Assembly (NCBI RefSeq): GCF_030268885.1
Contig: NZ_BSSA01000019.1
Span: 1 to 64,000, forward strand
Length of the DNA: 64,000 bases
Direction of reading: 5' to 3'
From: Kitasatospora phosalacinea
Lineage (GTDB): Bacteria > Actinomycetota > Actinomycetes > Streptomycetales > Streptomycetaceae
Shown here: positions 41,665-49,587 of the stretch, piece by piece
How the letters are laid out: every line of letters starts with the position of its first letter
Position numbering within the stretch: position 1 is the stretch's first letter
Translations under genes and position numbers: made by a program
The notes under the pieces: generated by a model
Told to the model about the DNA's origin: nothing
The model's database searches: none
The model's input: the letters and a program-made list of their open reading frames with translations, nothing else

Positions 41665-42699
41665 TTACCGGCTCGCCCGCGCGGGCGGCGGCGGACCCAC
41701 GGATTCCCGGCGGATGACCGGGCACGGCATCCGGTGCGGTTCGTCCGGGTCGGCCGTCCGCTCCCCGAGCGCCACCTCCATCGCCCAGCGCCCCATCTCG
41801 TAGTGCGGCAGGGCGACGGTGGTCAGCGGCGGGTCGAGTTCGGCGGCGATCAGCTGCTGGTCGTCGTAGCCGACCACCGACAGGTCCTCCGGGATGCGCA
41901 GGCCCCGGCGGCGGGCCGCGGCGTAGGCGCCCATCGCCATCCGGTCGTTGAAGCAGAACAGGGCGGTCGGACGCCGGTCGGCGGGCAGGTCGAGCAGCTC
42001 CTCGGCGGCGGCCCTCCCCCCGCCCGCGTCGGTCTCGCCGCGCACGTGCAGCGCCGGGTCGGGGGCGATGCCCGCCTCGGCCAGCACCTGCCGGTAGCCC
42101 TCGTGGCGCAGGGCCGAGGCCACCACGCCGCCCGCCGGGGCGTCCAGGTAGGCGATCCGCCGGTGCCCGGCGGCGGTCAGCTCCCGGGTCGCCGCCACCC
42201 CGCCCTCCCGGTCGTCCGGCACCACGGCGGGCCAACTGCCGTGTGCGGGGCGGCAGTCCAGGAAGACGCTGCCCTCGGCGAGGCCCGCCGGGGCGTCCAC
42301 CACCTGGTGCCACATCCGGGCGTAGACCATCGCGTCGACCCGCTGCCCGGTCAGTGCCTCGACCGCCTGCCGCTCCTGCGCCGGGTCGCCGTCGGTGTCC
42401 ACCAGCACCACCAGGTGGCCGTGCTCGCGGGCCGCGTCGTTGGCGCCCGCCAGCATCCGGCCCGCGAAGGGGGTGGTGGCGATGCTGTCGGAGATCAGGC
42501 CGATCATCCGGGTGCGCTGCGTCCGCAGGCTCCGGGCCACCGAGTTGGGCGCGTAGCCGATCGCCTCGGCCGCCTCCCGCACCTTCGCCTGGGTCGCGGC
42601 CGAGATCCGGTCGCCGCCCGCTCCGCTGAGCACCATCGACACCGTCGCCGTCGACACCCCCGCCGCGGCGGCGACATCGGACATCCGCACCCGGGCCAT
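41665..42699 (-). CDS. LacI-family repressor of the fructan operon
   Basis: Codes for 344 residues. The N-terminal HTH (VRMSDVAAAAGVSTATVSMVLSG) and hinge helix (APNSVARSLRTQRTRMIGLI) are followed by a periplasmic-binding-protein-like effector domain (FCFNDRMAMGAYAAARRRGLRIPEDLSVVGYDD). The ATG at 42699 has GAGGT upstream; a GTG four codons earlier is less well placed. It heads the operon and has a LacI palindrome in its own promoter. The inducer is probably fructose or a fructo-oligosaccharide. Confidence 0.93.
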   Translation of the reverse strand: MARVRMSDVAAAAGVSTATVSMVLSGAGGDRISAATQAKVREAAEAIGYAPNSVARSLRTQRTRMIGLISDSIATTPFAGRMLAGANDAAREHGHLVVLVDTDGDPAQERQAVEALTGQRVDAMVYARMWHQVVDAPAGLAEGSVFLDCRPAHGSWPAVVPDDREGGVAATRELTAAGHRRIAYLDAPAGGVVASALRHEGYRQVLAEAGIAPDPALHVRGETDAGGGRAAAEELLDLPADRRPTALFCFNDRMAMGAYAAARRRGLRIPEDLSVVGYDDQQLIAAELDPPLTTVALPHYEMGRWAMEVALGERTADPDEPHRMPCPVIRRESVGPPPPARASR

Positions 42700-42725
42700 G
42701 GCCGTCCGCACCTCGCACCGTTTCC

Positions 42726-42740
42726 GTTTAATCGATTAAC
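42726..42740. promoter_or_regulatory. LacI operator in the repressor promoter
   Basis: The palindrome GTTTAATCGATTAAC contains the AANCGNTT core common to LacI-family operators and lies 27 bases before the start of the LacI gene. It implies autoregulation and control of the whole operon. Confidence 0.75.
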
Positions 42741-42788
42741 CGTCGGGAAGCGAGTATGCAATCGGGCCGACATCCGGTCAAGGGGAGT

Positions 42789-42824
42789 CCGCGGCAGCGT
42801 TACCTCACCGCAACGCTGCCGCGG
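42789..42824. terminator. Strong terminator of the ABC-2 operon
   Basis: CCGCGGCAGCGTT (42789-42801) pairs perfectly with AACGCTGCCGCGG (42812-42824) around a 10-base loop, 20 bases past the stop of the leftward permease gene. Confidence 0.8.
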
Positions 42825-42843
42825 TCGGTCGGACCCGGTGCCC

Positions 42844-43650
42844 TCAGGCGTCCCGGGCGTGCAGGACGGTGCGGCCGAGGGCGAGGGCGGCGGCGGCCCA
42901 CAGGGCGAGGACGCCCAGGCCCGCCCAGGGGCCGATCGGCAGGCGGGCGGTGTCGAGGGTGGCCTGGACGGCGAGCCCGGCGGGCATCGGGGCGACCTGC
43001 CGGAGGTGGCGCTGCCAGTCGGGGTCGGCGACCACCGCGGCCAGCGCGGGCAGCACGAACAGCAGGCCGAGGACGGCGCCGGTGGCGGCCGCGGAGCTGC
43101 GGGTCGCGGTGACGGCGCCGAGGCCGAGCAGGGCGACCAGCAGCAGGTAGAGCACCGAGCCGGCGGCGGCCCGCAGGGTGGGTCCGTCGGCGAGGGACAG
43201 CGCGGGGTAGCCGTGGGCGGGGGTCGGCCCGTTGCCGGGCAGCAGCAGCCGGGCGGCGAGCAGCGAACCGGCCACCGCGAGCGCCCCCGCGACGAGGACC
43301 GCGGCGGACAGCACCAGGGCCTTGGCGGCCAGCACCGCGGAGCGGCGCGGCACCGCGGCCAGCGTCGTCCGGATCATGCCGGTGTGGTACTCGTTCCCGG
43401 CCGTCAGCACGCCCAGCACGACCGCCGCGACCTGGCCGACCAGGACGCCGGTCAGGGCGGTGCGGGGCGCGTCGACGCCGCAGCCGGGGGCGGGGCAGGT
43501 GGTGGTGGCGACGGTGGCCGCGCCGACCGCGACGGTCAGCAGGACCAGGCCGAGCAGCAGCCGGGCCTGGGTGGCGTCGGTGCGGAACTTGGTCCACTCC
43601 GCGGCCAGCGCGAGGCGCAGCACGGGCCGGTCGGACGGGGAGGACGTCAC
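42844..43650 (-). CDS. ABC-2 family transporter permease
   Basis: Codes for 268 residues. The opening LALAAEWTKFRTDATQARLLL is the start of the Streptomyces ABC-2 permeases, with six hydrophobic helices and the loop AGNEYHTGMIRTTLAAVPRRSAVLAAKAL after helix 2. The GTG start overlaps the stop of the larger permease gene, so the two permeases and the ATPase at 45200 form one exporter. The cargo is unknown. Confidence 0.9.
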   Translation of the reverse strand: MTSSPSDRPVLRLALAAEWTKFRTDATQARLLLGLVLLTVAVGAATVATTTCPAPGCGVDAPRTALTGVLVGQVAAVVLGVLTAGNEYHTGMIRTTLAAVPRRSAVLAAKALVLSAAVLVAGALAVAGSLLAARLLLPGNGPTPAHGYPALSLADGPTLRAAAGSVLYLLLVALLGLGAVTATRSSAAATGAVLGLLFVLPALAAVVADPDWQRHLRQVAPMPAGLAVQATLDTARLPIGPWAGLGVLALWAAAALALGRTVLHARDA

Positions 43651-45203
43651 GCGTCCCTCCGGCGGATCAGGACGACGGCGGCGAGCAGGGCCGCCGCCGC
43701 CCAGGCGGTCAGGACGGCGAGCCCGGCCCACGGGGAGAGCGGGTAGTAGCCGGAGGCGGGCGTGTAGAGGGTGAACACCTGCGGGAGGCGCGGCAGGCTC
43801 TGCTGGATCGCGAACCCGGCCGCCGGGGTGACCCGCAGCAGCCACTCGGACGCCCCGACGGGCAGCGCCCCGGAGGTGGCCAGCAGGTAGGGCAGCACCA
43901 GGCCCCCGACGGTCGCGGCGATCGCCGGGGCGGCGCGCCGCAGCAGCAGGCCGAGCGCGAGGGCGAGCACGCAGGACGCCGCGAGCAGCAGGCCGGTGCC
44001 GAGCACCACCCGCAGTTCGACGGCGCCGGGGACGACGGCCACCGGGAAGCCGTGCGCGGTGGACCAGGCGGTGCCGAGCGGCACGGCGACCGCCGCGGCG
44101 GCCGTGCCGACCAGCAGGGCGAGGGCGGCGATCGGCAGCGCCTTGGCGACCGGGAGCAGGCCGCGGCGGGGGCTCGCGGCGAGGGTGAGGGCGATCAGGC
44201 CGCGCCGGTACTCGGCGGTGGCGCAGCCGGTGGCGACCACGGCCAGGGCGGCCAGCCCGGCGAAGGTGCCGACCAGGGAGTTCTCCACCGTCCGTCCCCC
44301 GGCCAGGGCGGGGCCGCCGACCACCGCGGCGATGTCGCCCGCGCCGGTGACGGTGAACCCGGCACCCTCCCGGGCGTACCCGCCCGGGACGCCCGGCAGG
44401 TAGCTGCCGGAGGTGCCCGCGTCGGCGCCGACCAGGCTGCCGGTCCATCCGCCCGCGCCGTCCGGGCCGTCGCCGGCCGGTGGGGCCCAGCCGCCGGAGA
44501 GCACCGCCGGTCCGAACCGGCCGGTGGCGACGGCGGGGGTGAGGCCGGTGCCGGTGCCGGTGTCCTCGGCGCGTTCCGGGGAGGTGGCGAACAGGCCGAC
44601 CTGCGCGGTGCGGGGCAGGCCGGGGAGCCGGGCGGTGCCGATCCGCGTCCAGTGCTCGCCGTCGGCGGAGTCGTAGCCGGTGACGGTGTCGCCGGTGCGG
44701 GTCAGCCGCAGCCACTGCGGGGCGGTGTCGGTGGGGAGGCCGGGGCGGCCGGCCGCGTCGTGGGTGTAGTCGTACTGCCACCGGACGCCGTGGGACCCGG
44801 TGGCGGTGACCGCCGCGTACGGGGAGCCCTGGTCGAGCCCGGCCTTGACGATGATCCCGGCCTTCGCCCACTCGGCCGCCGGGCCCGGCGAACTCCCTTG
44901 CGGGCCATCGGCGTTGACGCTGGTGAGGCCGAGCACCGGGACGGTCAGGGTGCCGTCGCCGGAGAGGGTGCGGTGGACGAAGGAGAAGCTGTCGTTGACC
45001 GCCTGCCCGCCGGGGCCGACCGGCAGTTCGGTGCGGCCGGGGTTCGGGTTGGTCGCGGCGGTGCCGACCAGGCCGACGGCGAGGACCGCCAGCAGGGCGC
45101 CCGCCACGGTGGCGACCCAGCCGGGGACGGTGCGCAGCTTGGTCCACTCGGCGCGCAGCATCCGTCCGAAGTCGCCCGCCGCGGAACGGAGTCGCCCGGT
45201 CAT
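43647..45203 (-). CDS. ABC-2 permease with a large extracytoplasmic beta-rich insert
   Basis: Codes for 518 residues, nearly twice the partner permease. The N-terminal AEWTKLRTVPGWVATVAGALLA helix and the later helices (after AEYRRGLIALTLAASPRRGLLPVAKAL) are standard. Between helix 1 and helix 2 lies about 220 residues of beta-rich sequence (AEWAKAGIIVKAGLDQGSPY, VRWQYDYTHDAAGRPGLP, WLRLTRTGDTVTGYDSADGE, RTAQVGLFATSP) that looks like a DUF1349/concanavalin-A-type domain. It would face the outside. Both ends overlap neighbouring genes by four bases. Confidence 0.88.
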   Translation of the reverse strand: MTGRLRSAAGDFGRMLRAEWTKLRTVPGWVATVAGALLAVLAVGLVGTAATNPNPGRTELPVGPGGQAVNDSFSFVHRTLSGDGTLTVPVLGLTSVNADGPQGSSPGPAAEWAKAGIIVKAGLDQGSPYAAVTATGSHGVRWQYDYTHDAAGRPGLPTDTAPQWLRLTRTGDTVTGYDSADGEHWTRIGTARLPGLPRTAQVGLFATSPERAEDTGTGTGLTPAVATGRFGPAVLSGGWAPPAGDGPDGAGGWTGSLVGADAGTSGSYLPGVPGGYAREGAGFTVTGAGDIAAVVGGPALAGGRTVENSLVGTFAGLAALAVVATGCATAEYRRGLIALTLAASPRRGLLPVAKALPIAALALLVGTAAAAVAVPLGTAWSTAHGFPVAVVPGAVELRVVLGTGLLLAASCVLALALGLLLRRAAPAIAATVGGLVLPYLLATSGALPVGASEWLLRVTPAAGFAIQQSLPRLPQVFTLYTPASGYYPLSPWAGLAVLTAWAAAALLAAVVLIRRRDA

Positions 45204-46186
45204 CGGGCACCTCCGCCGTGGTACTGGACGGCGTCCCGGGTCAGTTCGAGGTACGCCTCCTCCAGCGAGGCGCGGTGCGCGGAGACCTCGGCGAACGGGA
45301 CGCCCGCGGCGGCGAGCAGCGCGACGATCCGCTCGGGCTCCAGGCCGTGGACGGTGACGGTGTCCGGGCCGGTGGTGCTGACGGTGGCGCCGCCGCCCGC
45401 CAGGGCCCGCACCGCCCGGTCGGGGGCGGCGGTGCGCAGGGTGACCCGGCCGTGCGAGGCGGTGGCCAGCAGGGCGGCGACGGTGGTGTCGGCGATCACC
45501 CGGCCGCGGCCGACGACGATCAGGTGGTCGGCGGTGTCCTGGAGTTCGCCCATCAGGTGGCTGGAGACCAGGACCGCCCGGCCGCGGGCGGCCTGCTCGG
45601 CGAGCAGGGCGCGGATCCACCGGAAGCCCTCGGGGTCGAGCCCGTTGAAGGGCTCGTCGAGCATCAGCGCGGGCGGGTCGCCGAGCAGGGCCGCGGCGAT
45701 GCCCAGCCGCTGGCGCATGCCGAGCGAGAACTGCCCGGCCTTGCGCCCGGCCACCTCCTGCAGGCCCGCCGCGGCCAGCACCCGGTCGACCCGGCGGGCG
45801 TCGATGCCCTGCGAACGGGCCAGCCACAGCAGGTGGTTGCGGGCGGTGCGGCCGGGTTGCAGGGCGCCCGCGTCGAGCAGGGCGCCGAGGTGGGTGAAGG
45901 GGCGGTGCAGGCTGCGGTAGGGGCGGCCGCCGACCAGGGCGGTGCCCGCGTCGGGGGTGTCGAGGCCGAGGACCACCCGCATGGTGGTGGACTTCCCGGC
46001 GCCGTTGGGGCCGACGAAGCCGGTGATCCGGCCGGGGCGGACGGTGAAGGTCATGCCGTCCAGGGCCGGGTTCGCCCCGAAGCGCTTGCGCAGGCCGGTG
46101 ACGCGGATCGTCCCGGCCGGGTCGGCGCCGGGCCGTCCCGGGGGGTGCTGCTCGCTGGTGTGCCGCTCGGCGGTGGTCGGGTCCAT
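45200..46186 (-). CDS. ABC transporter ATPase
   Basis: Codes for 328 residues. Walker A GPNGAGKSTT, signature FSLGMRQRLGIAAAL, Walker B LMLDEPFNGLDPEG and the H-loop SSHLM are complete. The C-terminal extension is typical of ABC-2 exporters of the bacitracin/daunorubicin-resistance kind. It starts the three-gene operon; a nearly leaderless start is likely since a TACGCT-like -10 lies just upstream. Confidence 0.94.
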   Translation of the reverse strand: MDPTTAERHTSEQHPPGRPGADPAGTIRVTGLRKRFGANPALDGMTFTVRPGRITGFVGPNGAGKSTTMRVVLGLDTPDAGTALVGGRPYRSLHRPFTHLGALLDAGALQPGRTARNHLLWLARSQGIDARRVDRVLAAAGLQEVAGRKAGQFSLGMRQRLGIAAALLGDPPALMLDEPFNGLDPEGFRWIRALLAEQAARGRAVLVSSHLMGELQDTADHLIVVGRGRVIADTTVAALLATASHGRVTLRTAAPDRAVRALAGGGATVSTTGPDTVTVHGLEPERIVALLAAAGVPFAEVSAHRASLEEAYLELTRDAVQYHGGGAR

Positions 46187-46294
46187 GGTGGTCGAGCGTA
46201 GGAATCCGACCCCCGCCGGGTCGTCACGGCCGGGAGCGATCCCGCGGACGGGCGCCGTCCCCCGCAGGAGCTACGACGCCCGCCCGCGGGGGCC

Positions 46295-46915
46295 TCAGCC
46301 CTGGACCTCGCTCATGTCGCCGGTCGCCGGGACGCCCTCGACCAGGCCGTAGCGCAGCAGGACGGTGCCGCGCGGGCCGGCGGCGGGCGGTTCGAGCAGC
46401 GCGAGGCTGGTGGGGACGGCGCCCTCGGCGAAGACCTTCTTGCCGGTGCCGAGGACGATCGGGTGCACCCACAGGTCGAGCCGGTCGAACAGCTTCTCCC
46501 GCAGCAGGGTCTGCACCAGGTCCAGGCTGCCGACCACCTTGACCCGCTGGTGCCGCTCGCGCACCTCCCGCACCGCGGCGACCAGGTCCGGCCCGAGCAG
46601 CTCGGACCCGGCCCAGGTCAGCTCGGGCTTCCCGCGCGAGGCGACGTACTTCGGGATGCGGTTGAACAGCTCGGCGAAGGGGTTGTCCCCGGCGTTCGGC
46701 CAGTAGGCGGCGAAGATGTCGTACGTCCGCCGCCCGAGCAGCAGCGCGTCGGCGCCCTCGTACGCGGCGTCGACCTGCGCCCCGGAGACCTCGTCGATCA
46801 GCGGGGCCTGCCAGCCGCCGAAGGCGAAGTCGTCCGCCGGGTCCTCCTCGGGGCCGCCGGGCGCCTGCCCGACCAGGTCGAGGGTGGTGAACAGCTCGAT
46901 GTCGATGACGCCCAT
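46295..46915 (-). CDS. DHFR/RibD C-terminal-domain reductase
   Basis: Codes for 206 residues with the pattern of the RibD-C/dihydrofolate-reductase-like proteins common in Streptomyces: LFTTLDLVGQAPG, ADALLLGRRTYDIFAAYWP, VKVVGSLDLVQTLLREKLFDRLDLWVHPIVLGTGKKVF. These proteins bind NADPH, but their substrates are mostly unknown. It lies alone between the ABC-2 operon and the two-component system. Confidence 0.92.
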   Translation of the reverse strand: MGVIDIELFTTLDLVGQAPGGPEEDPADDFAFGGWQAPLIDEVSGAQVDAAYEGADALLLGRRTYDIFAAYWPNAGDNPFAELFNRIPKYVASRGKPELTWAGSELLGPDLVAAVREVRERHQRVKVVGSLDLVQTLLREKLFDRLDLWVHPIVLGTGKKVFAEGAVPTSLALLEPPAAGPRGTVLLRYGLVEGVPATGDMSEVQG

Positions 46916-47024
46916 GGTGTGCTCCCGGGGAGGGGTGAGTGGTCCTGTCCCAGGTGCAGACGGACCGGGACGGGCGAACTCATCGGTCCGCTCCCGTCCA
47001 GTCTGCCCGCCCGGGCCGTCCCCG

Positions 47025-47774
47025 CTACCGGTCCCGGCCGCCGGGCACCACCAGCCCGCTCTCGTAGGCCGTCACCACGGCCTGGGTGCGGTCGCGCAGG
47101 CCGAGTTTGGCCAGGATCCGGCTGACGTGGGTCTTCACCGTCTCCTCGGTGACGGTGAGGCGGGCGGCGACCTCCGGGTTGGACAGGCCCTCGGCGACCA
47201 GCAGCAGCACCTCGGTCTCGCGCGGGGTGAGCGTGCGCAGCCGCTCGGCGGCGGGGTGCGGGCTCGGGTCGGTGCGCGGGTCGGCCCCCGGGCCGGTGCG
47301 GGGGTCGGTGCGCGGCGGGGTGGCGGCGAACTCGGCGATCAGCCGGCGGGTCACGCCGGGGGCGAGCAGGGCGTCGCCCGCGGCCACCACCCGGACCGCC
47401 TCGAAGAGCCGCTCGGCGGTGGACTCCTTGAGCAGGAAGCCGCTGGCCCCGGCGCGCAGCGCGTCGTAGACGTACTCGTCGAGGTCGAAGGTGGTGAGGA
47501 TGAGCACCCGGGGCGGGTTCGGGCCCTCGGCGGTGACCTGCCGGGTCGCCTCGATGCCGTCGGTGCCGGGCATCCGGATGTCCATCAGGACGAGGTCGGG
47601 CCGCTCCTCCCGGCAGGCCAGCACGGCCTCGGTGCCGTCGCCCGCGGTGCGGACGACCGTGAAGTCGGGCTGGGCGTCCAGCAGGGTGGCGAACGCGGAG
47701 CGAACCACGGGGTGGTCGTCGGCGACCACGATCCGGATCGGCCGGGACGGCCCGCTCCCCGCCCCCGGGTTCAC
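47025..47774 (-). CDS. LuxR/NarL-type response regulator
   Basis: Codes for 249 residues. The receiver domain has the acidic pair in VVADDHP, the phospho-acceptor Asp in LVLMDIRMPG and Lys in FLLKEST; a linker of Pro/Thr/Asp repeats (about 150-180) leads to a LuxR HTH (LTPRETEVLLLVAEGLSNPEVAARL). The GTG start overlaps the kinase stop (GTGA). It is the partner of the kinase at 47771. Targets are unknown. Confidence 0.94.
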   Translation of the reverse strand: MNPGAGSGPSRPIRIVVADDHPVVRSAFATLLDAQPDFTVVRTAGDGTEAVLACREERPDLVLMDIRMPGTDGIEATRQVTAEGPNPPRVLILTTFDLDEYVYDALRAGASGFLLKESTAERLFEAVRVVAAGDALLAPGVTRRLIAEFAATPPRTDPRTGPGADPRTDPSPHPAAERLRTLTPRETEVLLLVAEGLSNPEVAARLTVTEETVKTHVSRILAKLGLRDRTQAVVTAYESGLVVPGGRDR

Positions 47775-49030
47775 CGCGCCCGCCCGCGCGGCAGGTGCGC
47801 CGTGACCGCGTAGCCGCCGCCCGGGCCGGGGCCGGTGCGCAGCGTGCCGCCGACCGCGGCGGCCCGCTCCCGCATGCCGGTCAGGCCGTGCCCGCCGGAC
47901 GGTCCGCCGCCCGGGCCGGGGCCGTGGTCGCGCACCCGCAGCTCCAGAGCGGTGGCGGTGTGGTGCAGTTCGACCTCGACGGCGGCGCCGGGGGCGTGGC
48001 GGCGGGCGTTGGTCAGCGCCTCCTGGACGATCCGGTAGGCGGCGAGCTCGGTGCCGGGGTCGAGCGGGGCGGGCGTGCCGCGCACCACCAGGCGGACGGT
48101 GCCGCCCCCGGCCGCCCGGCGGGCCTGCGCCAGCAGCCCGCCCAGGTCGGCCAGCCCCGGCTGCGGGGCGCGGGCGGGCTCGGCCCGGTCGTCCTCGCGC
48201 AGCACGCCGAGCAGGCGCCGCATCTCGGCGAGCGCGTCGCGGGCCGCGTCGCCGATCTCCAGCAGCCGTTCGGCGCCCTGCGCGGGCAGGTCGGGGGTGG
48301 CCAGCCGGGCGGTCTCGGCCCGGACCGCGATCATCGACACGTGGTGCGCCACCACGTCGTGCAGCTCCCGGGCGATCCTGGCCCGTTCGGCCCGGGCGGC
48401 GTTCTCCGCGACGGCGCCGAGGGCGAGCGCGCGGGTCCGCTCGTGCGCGGTGCGCTGCTCGCGGGAGCGACGGTGCAGGCCCGCCGCCGCGGCGACGGGG
48501 GCGAGCGCGGCGAGCAGCCAGAGGCGGACCCGCAGGTCGGTGCCGGCGTCCGCGCCCGCGGCGAGCGCGAGCACCGGGAAGGGCAGGGCGAGTCCGAGCG
48601 CGAGCGGGGTCCGGCCGGTGCGGCCCAGCCGGTACTGGGCGAGCAGGAGGGTGGCGATCCCGACGGCGGTGGCGGTGTGGAAGGCCCCGAGCGTGCCGAG
48701 GACGGCGGCGGTGACCGCCGGTCCGGCCGCGGCGGGGCGCAGGTACAGCAGCGGCAGTGCGGTGGCCGCACCGAACAGGCCGAGCAGGAACAGCAGTTGG
48801 ACGCCCAGGAGGCCGCCACCGGCCGTCTGCTGGGCCCGCTCGGCGGCGAGCCGCGGCAGCGAGCCCTCGGCGGCGACCAGCTCGGCGAACGAGGCGACGG
48901 CCGCGAGCACCGCGAACAGCCCCAGCACCGCCCCGCCGACCGGTCCGCCCCGGGCGCTCCCCCGGCCGCCCCCCGCTGCCGCCCACCACGCCGTCACCGG
49001 CCGCACCGCCGTCCGTCCCATGCCGGTCAT
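47771..49030 (-). CDS. Sensor histidine kinase (HisKA_3 type)
   Basis: Codes for 419 residues. About six membrane helices (50-215) are followed by the dimerisation motif RARIARELHDVVAHHVSMIAV with the phospho-His and an HATPase domain (YRIVQEALTNARRHAPGA, then GHGLTGMRERAAAVGG). The ATG at 49030 is the first plausible start; the frame is open 37 codons further. It is co-translated with the response regulator. Its signal is unknown. The 49031-49260 gap has promoters in both directions and a GAGGTGACACCTC palindrome at 49227-49239. Confidence 0.93.
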   Translation of the reverse strand: MTGMGRTAVRPVTAWWAAAGGGRGSARGGPVGGAVLGLFAVLAAVASFAELVAAEGSLPRLAAERAQQTAGGGLLGVQLLFLLGLFGAATALPLLYLRPAAAGPAVTAAVLGTLGAFHTATAVGIATLLLAQYRLGRTGRTPLALGLALPFPVLALAAGADAGTDLRVRLWLLAALAPVAAAAGLHRRSREQRTAHERTRALALGAVAENAARAERARIARELHDVVAHHVSMIAVRAETARLATPDLPAQGAERLLEIGDAARDALAEMRRLLGVLREDDRAEPARAPQPGLADLGGLLAQARRAAGGGTVRLVVRGTPAPLDPGTELAAYRIVQEALTNARRHAPGAAVEVELHHTATALELRVRDHGPGPGGGPSGGHGLTGMRERAAAVGGTLRTGPGPGGGYAVTAHLPRGRAR

Positions 49031-49260
49031 TATGCCCACGACCGCGCTCCCGCCCGGGCGGTCGACCGGGGTCGGCGGCGGCCGGTCCCCGGCCGGGAGG
49101 TCCGGGGACCGCTGGGTGAACAGGGTAGTGACAGGGGTCACCCACCTGTCCTAACCTCGCGGGGTCCTCCCGATCACCGAGGGCACTGCTCGGCGGACGC
49201 ACGGCCTCGTGCGTTGCGGTGCCACTGAGGTGACACCTCGTCATCCTCCGGAGCCGCCCC

Positions 49261-49587
49261 GTGCCGTCCTCGTCCCCCCACGTCCCCACCGCGGGCGCCC
49301 CGCCCGCGGTCTCCGCCGCCCGGGTGCTGGCCGGGCTGTGCCTGCTGGTGCCGATCGTGGTGATGATGTGGGTGCCGTCCTACAGCAAGGTCACCCCGAA
49401 GCTCGGCGGGATGCCGTTCTTCTACTGGTACCAGCTGCTGTGGGTGCTGCTGTCGGCGCTGTTCACCAGTGCCGCGTACCTGCTGATCCGGCGGGACGAG
49501 GCGGCCCGCCGGGACGCCGCCGCCCCCGCCCCCACCACCGCGGCCGCGCCCGTCGTGCCCGCCCCGAAGGACGGGGGCCGGGCGTGA
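49261..49587 (+). CDS. DUF3311 small membrane protein, symporter partner
   Basis: Codes for 108 residues with two membrane helices (ARVLAGLCLLVPIVVMMWVP and FFYWYQLLWVLLSALFTSAAYLLI) and the YSKVTPKLGGMPFFYWYQ loop that defines DUF3311. Genes of this family regularly precede sodium:solute symporters, as here, with a four-base overlap. It is probably an accessory subunit. Confidence 0.9.
   Translation: MPSSSPHVPTAGAPPAVSAARVLAGLCLLVPIVVMMWVPSYSKVTPKLGGMPFFYWYQLLWVLLSALFTSAAYLLIRRDEAARRDAAAPAPTTAAAPVVPAPKDGGRA

Noticed and set aside
42230..42245. A 15-base match in the LacI coding region to the hairpin region at 41586-41600
   Set aside because: No palindrome is present there and the match falls in ordinary coding sequence; treated as chance.
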